A DNA stretch of 64,000 nucleotides, from the NCBI GenBank assembly GCA_027924585.1, contig BSBM01000824.1, forward strand, positions 702,501-766,500. Reading direction: 5' to 3'. Made by a program: the position numbers and the translations under genes. The DNA is from Larix kaempferi (lineage: Eukaryota > Streptophyta > Pinopsida > Pinales > Pinaceae). The notes under the pieces were generated by a model. It did not search any database and was not told where the DNA came from. It worked only from the letters and a program-made list of their open reading frames with translations. Positions 21,212 to 32,810 of the stretch are shown here, piece after piece (within the stretch, counting starts at the first letter, position 1; each line of letters starts with the position of its first letter).

Positions 21212-21721
21212 ATGTGTGAAGAAGAATATCAGTTCCCTAAAGGATCTGACAATTGGCATCCTGAAAAGACATAAATCCAAGCTTGGTGGGATAAGACCAT
21301 AAGAGATTTTAATAGACAAGAAAATAGACATCCGCGTCTAAGTGACACACAGTGGTAGGATAGATATTTGTTGGACGACATTCATGAGATCTTTTGGGCA
21401 TCGTTTCCAAACGAGCTGCATGCATGGATCTCGCGGCTCGTAGAGAAGAAAACTTGTTTCCAAGGAGGAGTTCCTACAGAGTGGACTCCTGAGCTCACAA
21501 CCCAGCTCAAAGCGTTAGATAGCCTGTTGTCATGCGCAGTTGATTATTGGGTCGATCATATGATAGAAGGCTTTGTAACAGAATTTGCTGTAGACACACT
21601 CAAATCCTACAGCCAAGCAGAAGCACACTTTTTTGGGGGATTCCAAGTTAAATTTCTGAACAATCTCAGTCTATACATTAAGATGTTGTTAGCTGAGAAA
21701 GGTGTTTTAAGAATGCAGTAA
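21212..21721 (+). pseudogene. G2 pre-gag ORF
   Basis: About 170 codons starting ATGTGTGAAGAAGAA, with internal stops before 21368 and open from there to 21721. Conserved stretches are DIHEIFWASFPNELH, ISRLVEKK and TLKSYSQAEAHFF. The homologous ORF is at 41111 and 46409 in G1, in the same place ahead of gag and ending in LRMQ. No family is recognised. Some Tat/Ogre elements also have an ORF before gag, but similarity to it is not established here. Confidence 0.65.
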
Positions 21722-21738
21722 TATTCTTGAAGTTTGTC

Positions 21739-24700
21739 ATGATAAATGGTACATATATTAATTCTGACGAAGAGACACATACTCTTAGAAGTGGTAAGAG
21801 ATATAAAATTAATAAGAATCCGGGAGGCCCTGGACTCCATATCAATACTAAGATCCCCTGCGATCTTGATAGTGAAGTTGCACAACCATTTACCCCTGAG
21901 AATCCACCGGCTGCACAAACCGCGCCACCCTTATCGCAGAACCAACCCGCTACTCATCCCGCCCCACAGAAGACTCAGCCTATTCCATCTCTCTCGATAG
22001 TCCCATTTATATTTACTGCACAGATCCCTTTACAATAGCCGTGCACTAATCCCGACGCCCCACCACCTAGTAGCACAATGGCAAACACGGATATGAAACT
22101 TCCAATATTCAAAGGAACTAGCCTAGAAGACCCTGATCAGCATTGGTTCCTTTGCAAAGCCGTATGGAGTGTAAGACAAATCCAGGATGATGTCGTGAAG
22201 CAAGCACAGCTCATCACCACTTTCAGGGATAGAGCGCTACATTGGTTTATGAAATACTCTACCGTACAGCTGAGAACCCTTGTAGAAATTAAAGCCGCGC
22301 TGGTGGCAGAGTTCAAGAAACCTAAGTTTGAGTATCAGTGTATAACTGAGCTAAAGGAAATAAAGCAGAGACCAAATGAAGCGGTCTGGGAATTTGATCA
22401 GAAATTTAAGACCTTACTAGACCAAGTAAGTTTTGTTATACTGCCGAAACAACATAAAGAATGGTTCATTGCTGCACTGTTACCTCATATCAGATTACCA
22501 TTGATGCAGCAGAAGGTTCTATCCCAGGTAGAGGCCTTGGAAATTGCAATGAAGCTAGAAGCTTCACCGATTGGTGATACTAGTTCTGGGATGTCTCAGA
22601 TCCAGAACCAGCTGACCACCCTGACACTTGAACTAAAAAGTATGAAAAATGGTAAAGAACAAAGATATGAACCTAGACAGGAGGTCTAGTGTACAAGTTG
22701 TAAAGGAGAAGGTCATGACAGCGAGCATTGCCCTCTACTCTACGACTATCTTAACAGTGGTGTGCCTAACCCATTAAATCAGAATCAGGCCCCATGGTGT
22801 GAAATTTGTAGAACCACAGGACATAGACCTGAAGACTGTTGCCTCATCTAGAAATATGTGAAAAATCCTAAGAATTTATACTGCAATTTATGTAATTCAG
22901 TTGGACATGATAAATCCAACTGCCGCACATATGAATTAATGAATGAAAGAAAAAGGGATATAGACTCAATGCGAGGCAGTGGCTTGTACCGCGTACAAGA
23001 AGATACCCAGCTGAAACAAGAAAATGCACAATATGACCAAGGAGGATACAGAAGTCATGGTGGTGGATACCGCGGCAGAGGAAGAAATGCTGGCCCGGCG
23101 CAGGGAAGAGGCCATGGCCAAGTCATTTGTTATAACTGTGGCCAACCCGAGCATGTATCTAGAGATTGTGTTAAGCCATGCACTACATGTAATTATTGTA
23201 AATAATTTGAGCATGTCATTGAACATTGCCCAGTATTAGAGGTGGAAATGTAGAAGAGAAGACGAACAGAGGCTCCGAATCCAAATGTCCAGTGGATCGT
23301 AGTAGAAAATAGACCAGTGGATCCGAGCATCAATATGGTCATGCGCAGTGGCGTTGAGACAGGACGTGATAGAGGAGCAGAAGCTTCAACATCAGGGGAG
23401 GCACATACGAAGAAGAATCCCCTTGAAATAGTATCGATAAGGAAAGCTCCGGGAAAAGCACCTCCTCTTAACTTACAAAAAAACAAGGAGATCTTCATTG
23501 ACGCGCGGGATACCTTTAGAGAACCAGCAAATAAGTCATCAGGGATCCCACTGCACAGTGAAACACCACATGTTGAAGACATGATGGCCCCTTATGATAA
23601 AATAAGCACTGTGACAAATGTTCATACTTCTATTGCACAATTCTTGAGAAGCTACATGAAGTGACTAAAAAGAGAGAAAGCCATAACAGAGCTCCAGGAG
23701 CTCATCAGCCAGTATGAACCTCAGATTGCAACAGAGACTCCAGATAGCGCTGTACATCATATAAGGAAGCACAAAAGAACAAGCCGAGAGATGAGGCTTA
23801 CTGCGCAAATAGGAGATTTTGAAATGGATGAAGTCATCCTTGATCTGGGATTAAAAGTCAATGTCTTGACTAAGCAGACATGGCAGTAGATGGGTCAACC
23901 AAAGTTGCTCTAGTCACCTATCCAGTTACGAATGGCTAATCAGGAGAAGGTCATACATTTTGGCTGCTTAGCTAATGTAGTGGTTGACATCGATGGAGTA
24001 CAGAGTCATGTATACTTTGAAGTTATTGAAATTGTGGATGATAGTCAACCTTTTCTGGCAATATTGGGAATTGATTGGGCTATGGATAACTTGAAAATCA
24101 TAAAATTGAAGACAAAGAAGATGATATTTGAAGGGAAGCATCTTAGGGTCATCGCACCATTTGATCCTAAAGATGGTGACAGATACAGTGAGTCGATTCA
24201 GGAGGAATCCTAAGCTCAAGATTTAGACCGACTATGCCAGCTGACTGCGAACAAGGAAGACTACATTGATCCTACTGCGGATGGTACACTCAGCTGGAGA
24301 TGTGACACTTCTTGTATCTCTGACTCAGATATAGGACTAGAAAATTGGCGAAGTCGCATGCATGAAGTATCGGCAAGAAGATGTGCACAGTTTACAAAAT
24401 CACTCCGCTGGATTGGAAAAGAGGTGAGTCCTATTCCCACATATGATGGTCCTGCTAATGTTTACAGTTTCATAAGGGAATATACTGCAGCTATACCATA
24501 TGAGCATAGACTGCTAGCTTTAGATATCGTATTGCATGATACACCTGCCAGATGGTGGAATGCACATAAGAAAACATTGACCACTTGGGATCAATGCAGA
24601 ACTAAGATGCAGATCTAGTTCACTGAAAAGGTTACTTTACCTTTCGAAAAGTATAATGGACAGACAGACCCTAATCAGCATATTGAAATCTATTCAAAGG

Positions 24701-25420
24701 AATGGGTGGGAAGACCACTTACAGAATGGGTACATTTATTTATACATACATTGGATGCGGGTATCCCAGAGAAATGGTACCTCGACCTGGAGCTACGCAG
24801 TGAACTCACTCATTGGGAGCTGCTCACTGCAAACTTCTGGAAGGACTTCAGTTTTGAATACGAGAACCCATTAATCCATGAATCATTACAGCTAATCAAG
24901 AAGCGCATATTCTAGGACGACTGTCCTCATCAAAACATAACATTGCAGGAGTTTTTTGGGACAGAGTGCGTTCCTGCACACTTATAGTCAGAATGGAAGG
25001 AACATGAAGAGCACTTTATCGAGTGTTACAACTTAGCTGAAGATACCAATCATACAAGTGAAGATGATGAGGAGGACCCACGCAACATAGATATACCAGA
25101 GTCAGAAGGTACACGCGAGGTAGAAGGACCTCCGTTGGAAATCCCAGATATGACTGGACCAGTAAAAACACAAAAAGTGAACATTGGCACAGACAAAGAG
25201 CCGATGTTAGCATCAGTAGGAGATTATTGGGACGATCAGACTATTATAGAGATCGCAGATACCTTACATGAGTATCAGGAACTGTTTCCAACAAAATTTA
25301 CAGAGATGAAAGGAATTTTGGGAGACCTAGGGTCATGAAAATACCTTTAAAGCCAGGTGCTAAGCCTGTCAAGCAGAGGCCATATAGATTGAATCCGCTC
25401 TACAAGTAAAAAGTCCACGC
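21739..25420 (+). pseudogene. G2 gag-protease and gag-like modules, 5' pol to C2 insertion
   Basis: A single frame runs from 21739 to about 25335, broken only by stops. Gag core 22078-22600: KLPIFKGTSLEDPDQHWFLC, RALHWFMKYS. Five CCHC knuckles lie at 22690-23240 around a Gly/Arg-rich stretch. Protease 23810-24190 has EVILDLGLKVNVL in place of a normal D-S/T-G site and AILGIDWAM as the second half. Two gag-like modules follow (24400-24915). A 1-bp deletion near 25333 shifts the frame, and the RT leader (KPVKQRPYRLNP) then runs into C2 at 25421. Stops include TAG before the first knuckle (22687) and after TKQTWQ. Confidence 0.88.
24376..24915 (+). pseudogene. G2 tandem gag-like modules between protease and RT
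   Basis: Module 1 (24376-24615): SPIPTYDGPANVYSFI, ALDIVLHDTPARWW, then TTWDQCRTKMQI. Module 2 (24620-24915): FEKYNGQTDPNQHI, WVHLFIHTLDAGIPEKWY, then LTANFWKDFSFEYENP. Both follow the gag-core pattern of a YxG/FxG start, an A-x-x-W or K-W-Y helix end and a final F-x-x-x-F. The same pair is in G1a (44418-44918) and G1b (49710-50220), so it belongs to the family. Function is unknown; assignment as gag-derived is from motif spacing only. Confidence 0.6.
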
Positions 25421-25421
25421 A

Positions 25422-26026
25422 TGTTGATGTATATGTAACTTTGGAATGTATTTCATCTATGTATCTCATATATATTTACTGTACCCTTATAAGAGATGTG
25501 TTATTCCTCTATAAGCAAGTGTTGTCATGTGGATTGACAAGTGTCACAAGTGTGTGTACTTGCCAATGGGTTATTAGACTACCATGTGTGGGGTCAACCC
25601 TAAAATATATATTATATTTTGGATGTATCTAGATAGACAAGTCGTCCCCATAAGGTCATTGGGAAAACAAGTTAAGTATAAATAGAGATCGGGAGATCTC
25701 TATTTGGATCATTCGGAAAGACACACTTCTCTCACTTAGAAAGTGGCACACTAGTGAGGAGGAGGATCATCTACTGTAGGAGAATATATCAAGTGTATTT
25801 TGGTTGTACTTTGGTTGAGCCGTTTCTCTCTCTATCTCTGAGGAAGTTGTGGGGTTTTTCACCTTAGGGTTTTCCCCACAGAAACTCTGTGTCTCTTGTC
25901 TCTCATGATTTTGATTCTTGTGATGCTTGTCATGCTTATTGTGATTGTTATGCATTGATATACTGTATATGTTATTCTCTCAGTAAAGATCCAAGAGTAT
26001 TGTGAACTAATGCTCAAATTTTAACA
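25422..26026 (+). repeat. Copia C2 5' LTR
   Basis: 605 bp, TGTTGATGTATATG to ATTTTAACA. TATAAATA is at 25677-25684, overlapping a perfect 11-bp inverted repeat (25680-25705). Confidence 0.95.
25680..25705. promoter_or_regulatory. TATA-overlapping palindrome in the copia LTR
   Basis: Arms AAATAGAGATC and GATCTCTATTT are separated by GGGA and overlap the TATAAATA box. It is conserved without change in all three visible LTRs of this copia family (also 32464-32489 and, on the minus strand, 18476-18501). It could be a dimeric factor site or an RNA stem near the transcription start (inference). Confidence 0.8.
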
Positions 26027-26043
26027 TGGTATCATAGGTAACC
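26027..26043 (+). other. Copia C2 primer-binding site, degraded
   Basis: TGGTATCATAGGTAACC directly follows the LTR. C1 has the canonical TGGTATCAGAGCGAACC, so C2 carries several mutations in its initiator-Met site. Confidence 0.88.
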
Positions 26044-26600
26044 TGAGAAGAAGACATTTTGTAGTGACAGAAACTTGAGTTTCTTGTTTATTGGGTTTGT
26101 CTCCATAGTTTTTGGAAAAGAAGTATAGTAGATTGACTCTACTCATCAAGGCGAATCTATCTATCCAATTAGAATTCAATTCTAAGCATTTTCAAATTTG
26201 GCCCTAAAAATTAGGGTTTCCACAAAACTAGGAATTTCTGAAATCTGAAGCCATAGCTGGAAGCTCCTTGCAAAAATCAAAGTTTAGAGCTTTGGATCAA
26301 GATTTTTTGCTGGATAGATATCCGGGAAACTCAAACCCTAATTTAGGGCTCTCCCTAGTGAACCCGAGAGGACAAAAAAGCAAATCGGAAGGGTAAAGCT
26401 TTGCTGATCTCAAATTTTGAATACACTAGGCTGATCAACTCATCAAGGCACATCTTTCTATACTTTCAGAAAGTTGAAATTCACATTTTGAATTTTTAGG
26501 GTTTTTTCTAACAAACCCTAATCCGGGACCAGATCCAGTTTTCAGCATTTCAAGTGGTAAGACATAAATATTTTCTATTTCATTTGAAGTACTCTTTAAG

Positions 26601-29600
26601 ATGTCTCACCACACCAAGCTTGAGGATAAGCTTGAAGGGGCTGATAACTTCTGAGCTTGAAAGTATAGGATTTGGTTAATCCTGAAAGAGAATGAGTTGG
26701 ATTCATATATAAAAGAAAACATCCCTATCCCAGAGGATGAAGAGGCTAAGAGATTACATAAGAAGAACTTGGTCAAGGCAAAGAGAATCAGTGGTGATTC
26801 TATCAAAGACCATCTCATACCCCATGTGTCTTCTCTAAAGTCACCCAAGGCTATGTTTGACTCTTTGACCAAGCTATTTGAAGGAAAGAACATAAATCGG
26901 AAGATGACCCTGCAGAATCAATTAAAAGGGGTCAAGATGTCGAATGGAGAAACCATTCAATCCTATTTCTCCAAGGTCTCTCAGATCAAGGAACAACTTG
27001 AAGTTGTAGATGAAATGGTGGAGAATGGTGAAATTGTTATGACTACTTTGAATTGCCTACCTAGGTCATGGGACTCTTTTATCCAGGGGATCTGTGCCAG
27101 AAAGAAGTTAATCTCCTTCAACAGATTATGGGAGGAATGTTCTCAAGAAGAAGCAAGGCTTGTGGCAAGAGAAGAGAAGATGGGAAATGAAAATCAAGCT
27201 CTCACAGCTCACACTAAGAAGGGCAAGTTCAAGAGGGATCCATCCCATCACAAGATGAAATCTTCTCATCATTTTCACAAAGACAAGAAAGATCTAAGGT
27301 GTTTCACTTGTAATGAGAAGGGTCACTTTGCTTCAGAATGTCCCAAGAACAAAAGGGACAAACACAACAACAACAACTCTAGCAAGAAGAAGAAGGGTAA
27401 CAAAAGAAGGTACCATGCTCATGCTGCCGAAGATGATGAACCTTGAAAGAAGAAGGCTAGGGCAGAAAGTGATGATAGTAATGATGACTCATCAAGTGAA
27501 GAAGAGTATGTTCTAATCTCTGCTCTCACAGGTACTATCTCCCATGGTTGTAATGATTGGTTAATTGACAGTGGGGCTTCCAAACACATGACTGGGTTTA
27601 AAGAATCCTTTGTAAATATGTCTGAACATGAATCACCCCATAAAGTGAAACTTGGGGATGATTATCAATATCCCATCAAAAGAAGTGGTGAAGCCTCCTA
27701 CAACATAGATTCTGGAAAATCTTTGAAGATGAAAGAAGTCCTTTATGTACCTGGGCTCAAGAAGAACTTACTCTCCATCTCTGCATTGGATAAAAAAGGT
27801 ATGAGGATTTCATTTGTGGATGGCCAAGTCCTAATGTGGCCAAACGAAAAGACCATAGATGATGCAGTTGTGATTGGAGAGCAAGAGGGAGGTTTGTATA
27901 AATTAAAAGGACAACCTGAACATGCCATGGTGCATGAATCCATGGAGCCAAGTGAACTTTGGCATAGAAGACTTGCTCATATGCACTATAGGGCACTTCC
28001 AATTGCAAGCAAGGCTATAGAGGGTCTTCCTGAAATCAAGACCAAACATGAAGGTGTTTGCAAAGGATGTGCAAAAGGTAAGAATATTAAGAAGGCTTTC
28101 CCAAGCAGTGAAAGCAAGGAAAAAGATATCCTAGAAATCATCTACTCAGATGTATGTGGTCCTATGTCATCCATTTCTCTAAGTATATATGTTTACTATG
28201 TCTCATTTATTGATTACTTCTCCAGGAAGACTTGGGTATACTTCTTGAAAAACAAAGATGAGGTGTTTGATAAGTTCAAGGAATTCAAAACCTTGATGGA
28301 GAATCAAACTGACAAAAAGATCAAAACATTCAGATCTGACAATGGTGGAGAATTCACCTCAGGTGACTTGAAGAAGCTTTTCAATGATTCAGGGATTAAG
28401 AGGGAGTTGACTGATCCTTATAATCCTCAACAGAATGGAGTTGCAGAAAGGATGAACAGAACAATCATGGAAGTAGCAAGGGCAATGCTGCATGACCAAG
28501 ATCTACCTATGCATCTATGGGTAGAAGCAGCTAGAACAGCTGTATATGTGCAGAACAGAACACCCCACAAGATATTGGACAACAAGACACCAAAAGAGGT
28601 CTGTTCTGGTAAGAAACCTGAAGTTAGCCATCTTAGAATATTTGGTTGTCCAGTATACAGTCATGTCCCAACTGAAAAGAGGACCAAACTAGATCCTTCA
28701 GGAAACAAGGGTATCTTTGTGGGTTACAGTGAAAGCTCGAAGGCTTACAGAATATACTTTCCAGGATTCAAGAAGATTGATGTCAGCAGGGATGTAAAAT
28801 TTGATGAAAACTCAGCATTCATCAAATCAAGGAAGGCACTTATCGATGTTTATGAAGAACCTAAGGAAACTAGATTTCAAGACACTACCATGACTGAAGC
28901 AATTCTAGAAGTTGTTCATGAGTTTGAAGATCTGCAAGAACCTGTAGATACACCCCGTGAGGATAACTCTCACAAGAGGAAACTTGCATGGGCTAGAGAG
29001 CTCATGCAAGATGTAGAAAGATTTGGCATTCTAGAAGAAGAACACAGAGGAAAGAAGAGAACCAGATCACATACCAGCTCTGTTGCTTTACTCTGTGACA
29101 TTATGAACAAAGAACCTTCCAGTTATGAAGATGCAGTGGAAAAGAAAGAATGGAAGGATGCCATGGTTGAGGAATACCAATCAATAATGAAGAAAGATGT
29201 TTGGGATGTTGTCCCAAGACCTAAAGAGAAGTCTGTTGTGACTTCCAAATGGATCTACAAAATCAAGCATGTTGCAGATGGCAGTGTAGAGAAATACAAA
29301 GCAAGATTAGTAGCTCATGGCTTCTCTCAGAAAGAGGGAATAGATTATGAAGAAACTTTTGCACCTATAGCCAGGTATACTTCCATCAGAACAGTACTTG
29401 CCCTACTGCAACAATGAAATGGAAAATACACCAGATGGATGTCAAGACTGCTTTCTTGAATGGTGTAGTTGAAGAGGAAGTATACGTTGAGCAGCCACTC
29501 GGTTTTGAAATACATGACAAGGAGTCATATGTGTGCAGATTGAAGAAAGCCTTGTATGGCTTGAAGCAAGCTCCCAGAACTTGGTATAATAGGATGGACA

Positions 29601-30654
29601 GTTTCCTATCTAGCTTGGGCTTTACCAAGAGTAAAGTGGATTCCAACCTCTACTACAAGGTTGAGGAAGGGAATCCTATGATTCTACTCCTGTATGTGGA
29701 TGACTTATTTGTAACAAGAGATGACAGATTGATTGCAGATACTAAGACGAAGCTTGCTGCTAAGTTTCATATGAAAGATTTGGGAATGATGCATTATTTC
29801 CTAGGTATGGAGGTGTCGCAGAATTCAGGTGGGATCTTCCTTGGTCAAGGGAAGTACACAGTAGATATTCTGAAGAGATTTGGGATGATGGATTTCAAGG
29901 CATGACCACACCCATGGCATCGAATCTAAAGCTTCTATGTGATGCTTCATCTGAGCCGATTGATGTCTCTATGTATCATCAGATGATTGGGTCCTTGATG
30001 TACCTGATGAACACGAGACCAGATATTTGCTTTGCAGTGAACACATTGAGCCAATTCCTGATGGATCAGAGGAGTGTTCATTTGGTTGTTGTAAAGCATG
30101 TTCTGAGGTACCTGAAGGGTACAGTGGATTATGAGCTCATGTATGAAGCGAATCAAAAGTTTAACATGCAGGGTTATGTTGATTCAAATTGGGATGGCAG
30201 TGTTGCAAATAGGAAGAGCACATCTGGGTGCTGCTTCAGTATGGGATCAGGTGTGATCTCTTGGTTCAGCAGGAAGCAGTCCTGTGTAGCATTGAGTACA
30301 GTTGAGGCAGAGTATGTTGCAGCCTGTTCAGCTAGTTGTGAGGCAGTATGGCTGCGGAAGCTACTGTCTGAGTTATTTGATCTACCATTGGATGCTACTT
30401 GTATATTCTGCGATTTCCAGAGTTGTGTGAAGCTGTCTGAGAACCCAGTGTTTCATGATAGGTCCAAACACATAGAGATCAAATATCACTATATAGGGGA
30501 TATGGTGCAGAGAGGATCCATGAAGCTCCTGTATGTTGCAACAGACGAGCAGATTGCAGATGTGCTGACGAAGCCACTAGCTAGGGTGAAGTTCAAGTAT
30601 TTCAGGGAGAGGCTTGGTGTTCTTCAGATCGATGACACTTCGAGGAAGAAGTGA
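26601..30654 (+). pseudogene. Copia C2 gag-pol
   Basis: The ATG at 26601 is equivalent to that of C1. Two TGA codons follow at about codons 18 and 20. Gag of UBN2 type runs to about 27290, then knuckle CFTCNEKGHFASEC (27300), protease WLIDSGASKHMTG (27558), and integrase (YSDVCGP 28145, RSDNGGEF 28333, then PQQNGVAERMNR near 28430). RT reaches YVDDL near 29690 and RNase H ends ADVLTKPLARVKFKYF, with the stop at 30652. A TGA at 27444 follows DDEP, and two 1-bp deletions (near 29400 and 29900) shift the frame. One polyprotein would have encoded all copia functions; this copy is dead. Confidence 0.93.
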
Positions 30655-30779
30655 TGGACACATTTTTTGAATCCATCCCAAGCATGTTGGAAGGAGGATC
30701 CTTCACATGGCTGTGGATGTAAGCGCTGGATGATGAGTATTAGGATGATGCTCCAATTACTGCTATGTATATGCATCAT

Positions 30780-31020
30780 GTTGGATGTTGGATATGATTT
30801 GTTGGATCATTTATATTTGTATGTATGTACGCATCGTGTTGATGCTGGATATGATCAGTTGGATCATTTATATTTGTATGTATGTACGCATCGTGTTGAT
30901 GTTGGATATGATAAGTTGGATCATTTATATTTGTATGTATGTATGCATCGTGTTGATGCTGGATATGATCTGTTGAATCATTTATATGTATGTATGCATC
31001 ATGTTGGATGATGGATATGA
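30780..31020 (+). repeat. 57-bp minisatellite in the copia C2 tail
   Basis: Four or more tandem copies. Read in one frame the unit gives HRVDAGYDQLDHLYLYVCT, but two other frames are equally open, which argues against selection for protein. It is the same array as 770-960. Confidence 0.85.
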
Positions 31021-31429
31021 TCAGTTGGATCATTTGTATGTATTTGTATATGCATCATGTTGGATGCTTGGACCATGTATCTGTATTAGGTGGATACATT
31101 GTATGATCAAGTAGATCATGTATGTTGATATGTATCATATATTTGTATTTGTATCGGGTGGATACACTGTATGATCAGGTGGATCATGTATAATGATATG
31201 TATCAGGTAGATACTTGGTGTGCATTAGGTGGATGCATTGTATGATCAGGTTGATCATGATGATGAGCTTCAGGATGTTGCTCCAGATGATATGTACCAG
31301 GATGGTACAAGTGATGATGATCAGTATGATCATGGGCAATTGGATGATGCCTCATGCAATGATGATCCATTGGATCATGAGTATCAGGTTGATACTTGGA
31401 GGTTAGAGATGATATGTGGCAGGTTGTGC

Positions 31430-31990
31430 AAATAACATGTAATCAGTCCTGGGAGATCTTGCCGGTCATGTTGTGGCACATAAATGTTCCTGGGGTACTC
31501 TTTCCGGTATTGCTATGTAGTATGTAATCAGTCCTCAGATATCCGATAGGTTGAGCTGTGTGCTTGTAATCATTCATGGGATGAAGTATTACTATGGAGA
31601 CATGTAATCAGTCTTGGAGATCTGAGAGGTTGAGCTGTGTGCTTGTAGTTAGTCCTGGGATGCTCTTTAGAGATCTTGTCAGTCGTGCTGTGGCACATAA
31701 ATGTTCCTGGGATGCTCTTTAAAGGTTTTGTCTATCCACATGTAATCAGTCCTGGAGATCCGAGAGGTTGAGCTATATGCTTGTAATAAGTCCTGGGATG
31801 CTCTTTAGAGATCTTGCTGGTCGTGTTGTGGCACATAAATGTTCCTGGGATGCTCTTTAAAGGTATTGTGGAGGAGATGCATGTAATCAGTCCTGGGAGA
31901 TCTTACCGGTCGTGCTTAGGCACATAAATGTTCCTGGGATACTCTTTTTGGTATTGCATCCACATATAAAATTAGTCCTGAGAGGCCACC
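31430..31990 (+). repeat. Copia C2 tail array (CACATAAATGTTCCTGGGA)
   Basis: Alternating modules contain TGTAATCAGTCCTGG, GAGGTTGAGCT and CACATAAATGTTCCTGGGA at irregular spacing of 60-125 bp. It is the counterpart of 1-420. Confidence 0.8.
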
Positions 31991-32205
31991 TCTATCAGAC
32001 CGTTCGCATAGATGATGAAGACCTACAGGTGGTGGGCCTACATCCAATATGAAAAAAAACTGGCTCTGTAGAACTTCCTATGACGAGTAGAGTCAAATAT
32101 TGGTTGAGATAGCAACTGCAGGGATGATGATGATGACGATGATCCTGAGAAGAAGACTTGTCTAGCATAATTGTGTCGAGAAATACCTTCCTAGTTAAGT
32201 GGGAG

Positions 32206-32810
32206 TGTTGATGTATATGTAACTTCGGAATGTATTTCATTTATGTATTTCATATATATGTATTGTACCCTTATAAGAGATGTGTTATTCCTCTATAAGG
32301 AAGTGTCGTCATGTGGATTGACAAGTGTCGCAAGTGTGTGTACTTGCCGATGGGTTATTATACCACCATGTGTGAGGTCAGACCTAAAATATATATTATA
32401 TTGTGGATGTATCTAGATAGACAAGTCGGCCCCATAAGGTCACTGGGAAAACAGGTTAAGTATAAATAGAGATCGGGAGATCTCTATTTGGATCATTTAG
32501 AAAGACACACTTCTCTCACTCAGAAAGTGGCGCACTAGTGAGGAGGAGGATCATCTGCTCTAGGAGACTTTCTCAAGTGTATTTTGGTTGTACTTTGGTT
32601 GAGCCATTGCTCTCTCTATCTCTGAGGAATATGTGGGGTTTTTCACCTTAGGGTTTTCCCCACGGAAACTCTGTGTCTCTTGTCTCTCATGCTTTTGATT
32701 CTTGTGATGCTTTTCATGCTTATTGTGATTGTTATGCATTGATATACTATATATGTTATTCTCTCAGTAAAGATCCAAGAGTATTGTGAATTAATGATCA
32801 AATTTTAACA
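32206..32810 (+). repeat. Copia C2 3' LTR
   Basis: 605 bp, TGTTGATGTATATG to ATTTTAACA, after AAGTGGGAG. TATAAATA at 32461-32468 overlaps the conserved palindrome. Confidence 0.95.

Larger units (their letters stand above)
30655..32205 (+). other. Copia C2 3' noncoding tail
   Basis: 1.55 kb between the pol stop and the LTR, longer than in most plant copia elements. It holds a 57-bp minisatellite (30780-31020), GATC-rich palindromic repeats (31030-31420) and a CCTGGGATGCTCTTT-type array (31430-31990). No protein gene is convincing. Purine tract AAGTGGGAG ends at 32205. Confidence 0.8.
25422..32810 (+). mobile_element. C2: Ty1-copia element inserted in G2 RT
   Basis: 7389 bp with two 605-bp LTRs, a PBS, gag-pol, a 1.55-kb tail and a purine tract. 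Flanks ACGCA (25417-25421) and GCGCA (32811-32815) are a 5-bp TSD with one change. G2 RT coding (KVHAELDKML) continues across it. LTRs differ at an estimated 4-5 % of positions, so C2 is older than T1. It has the same family and opposite orientation to C1. Confidence 0.95.
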
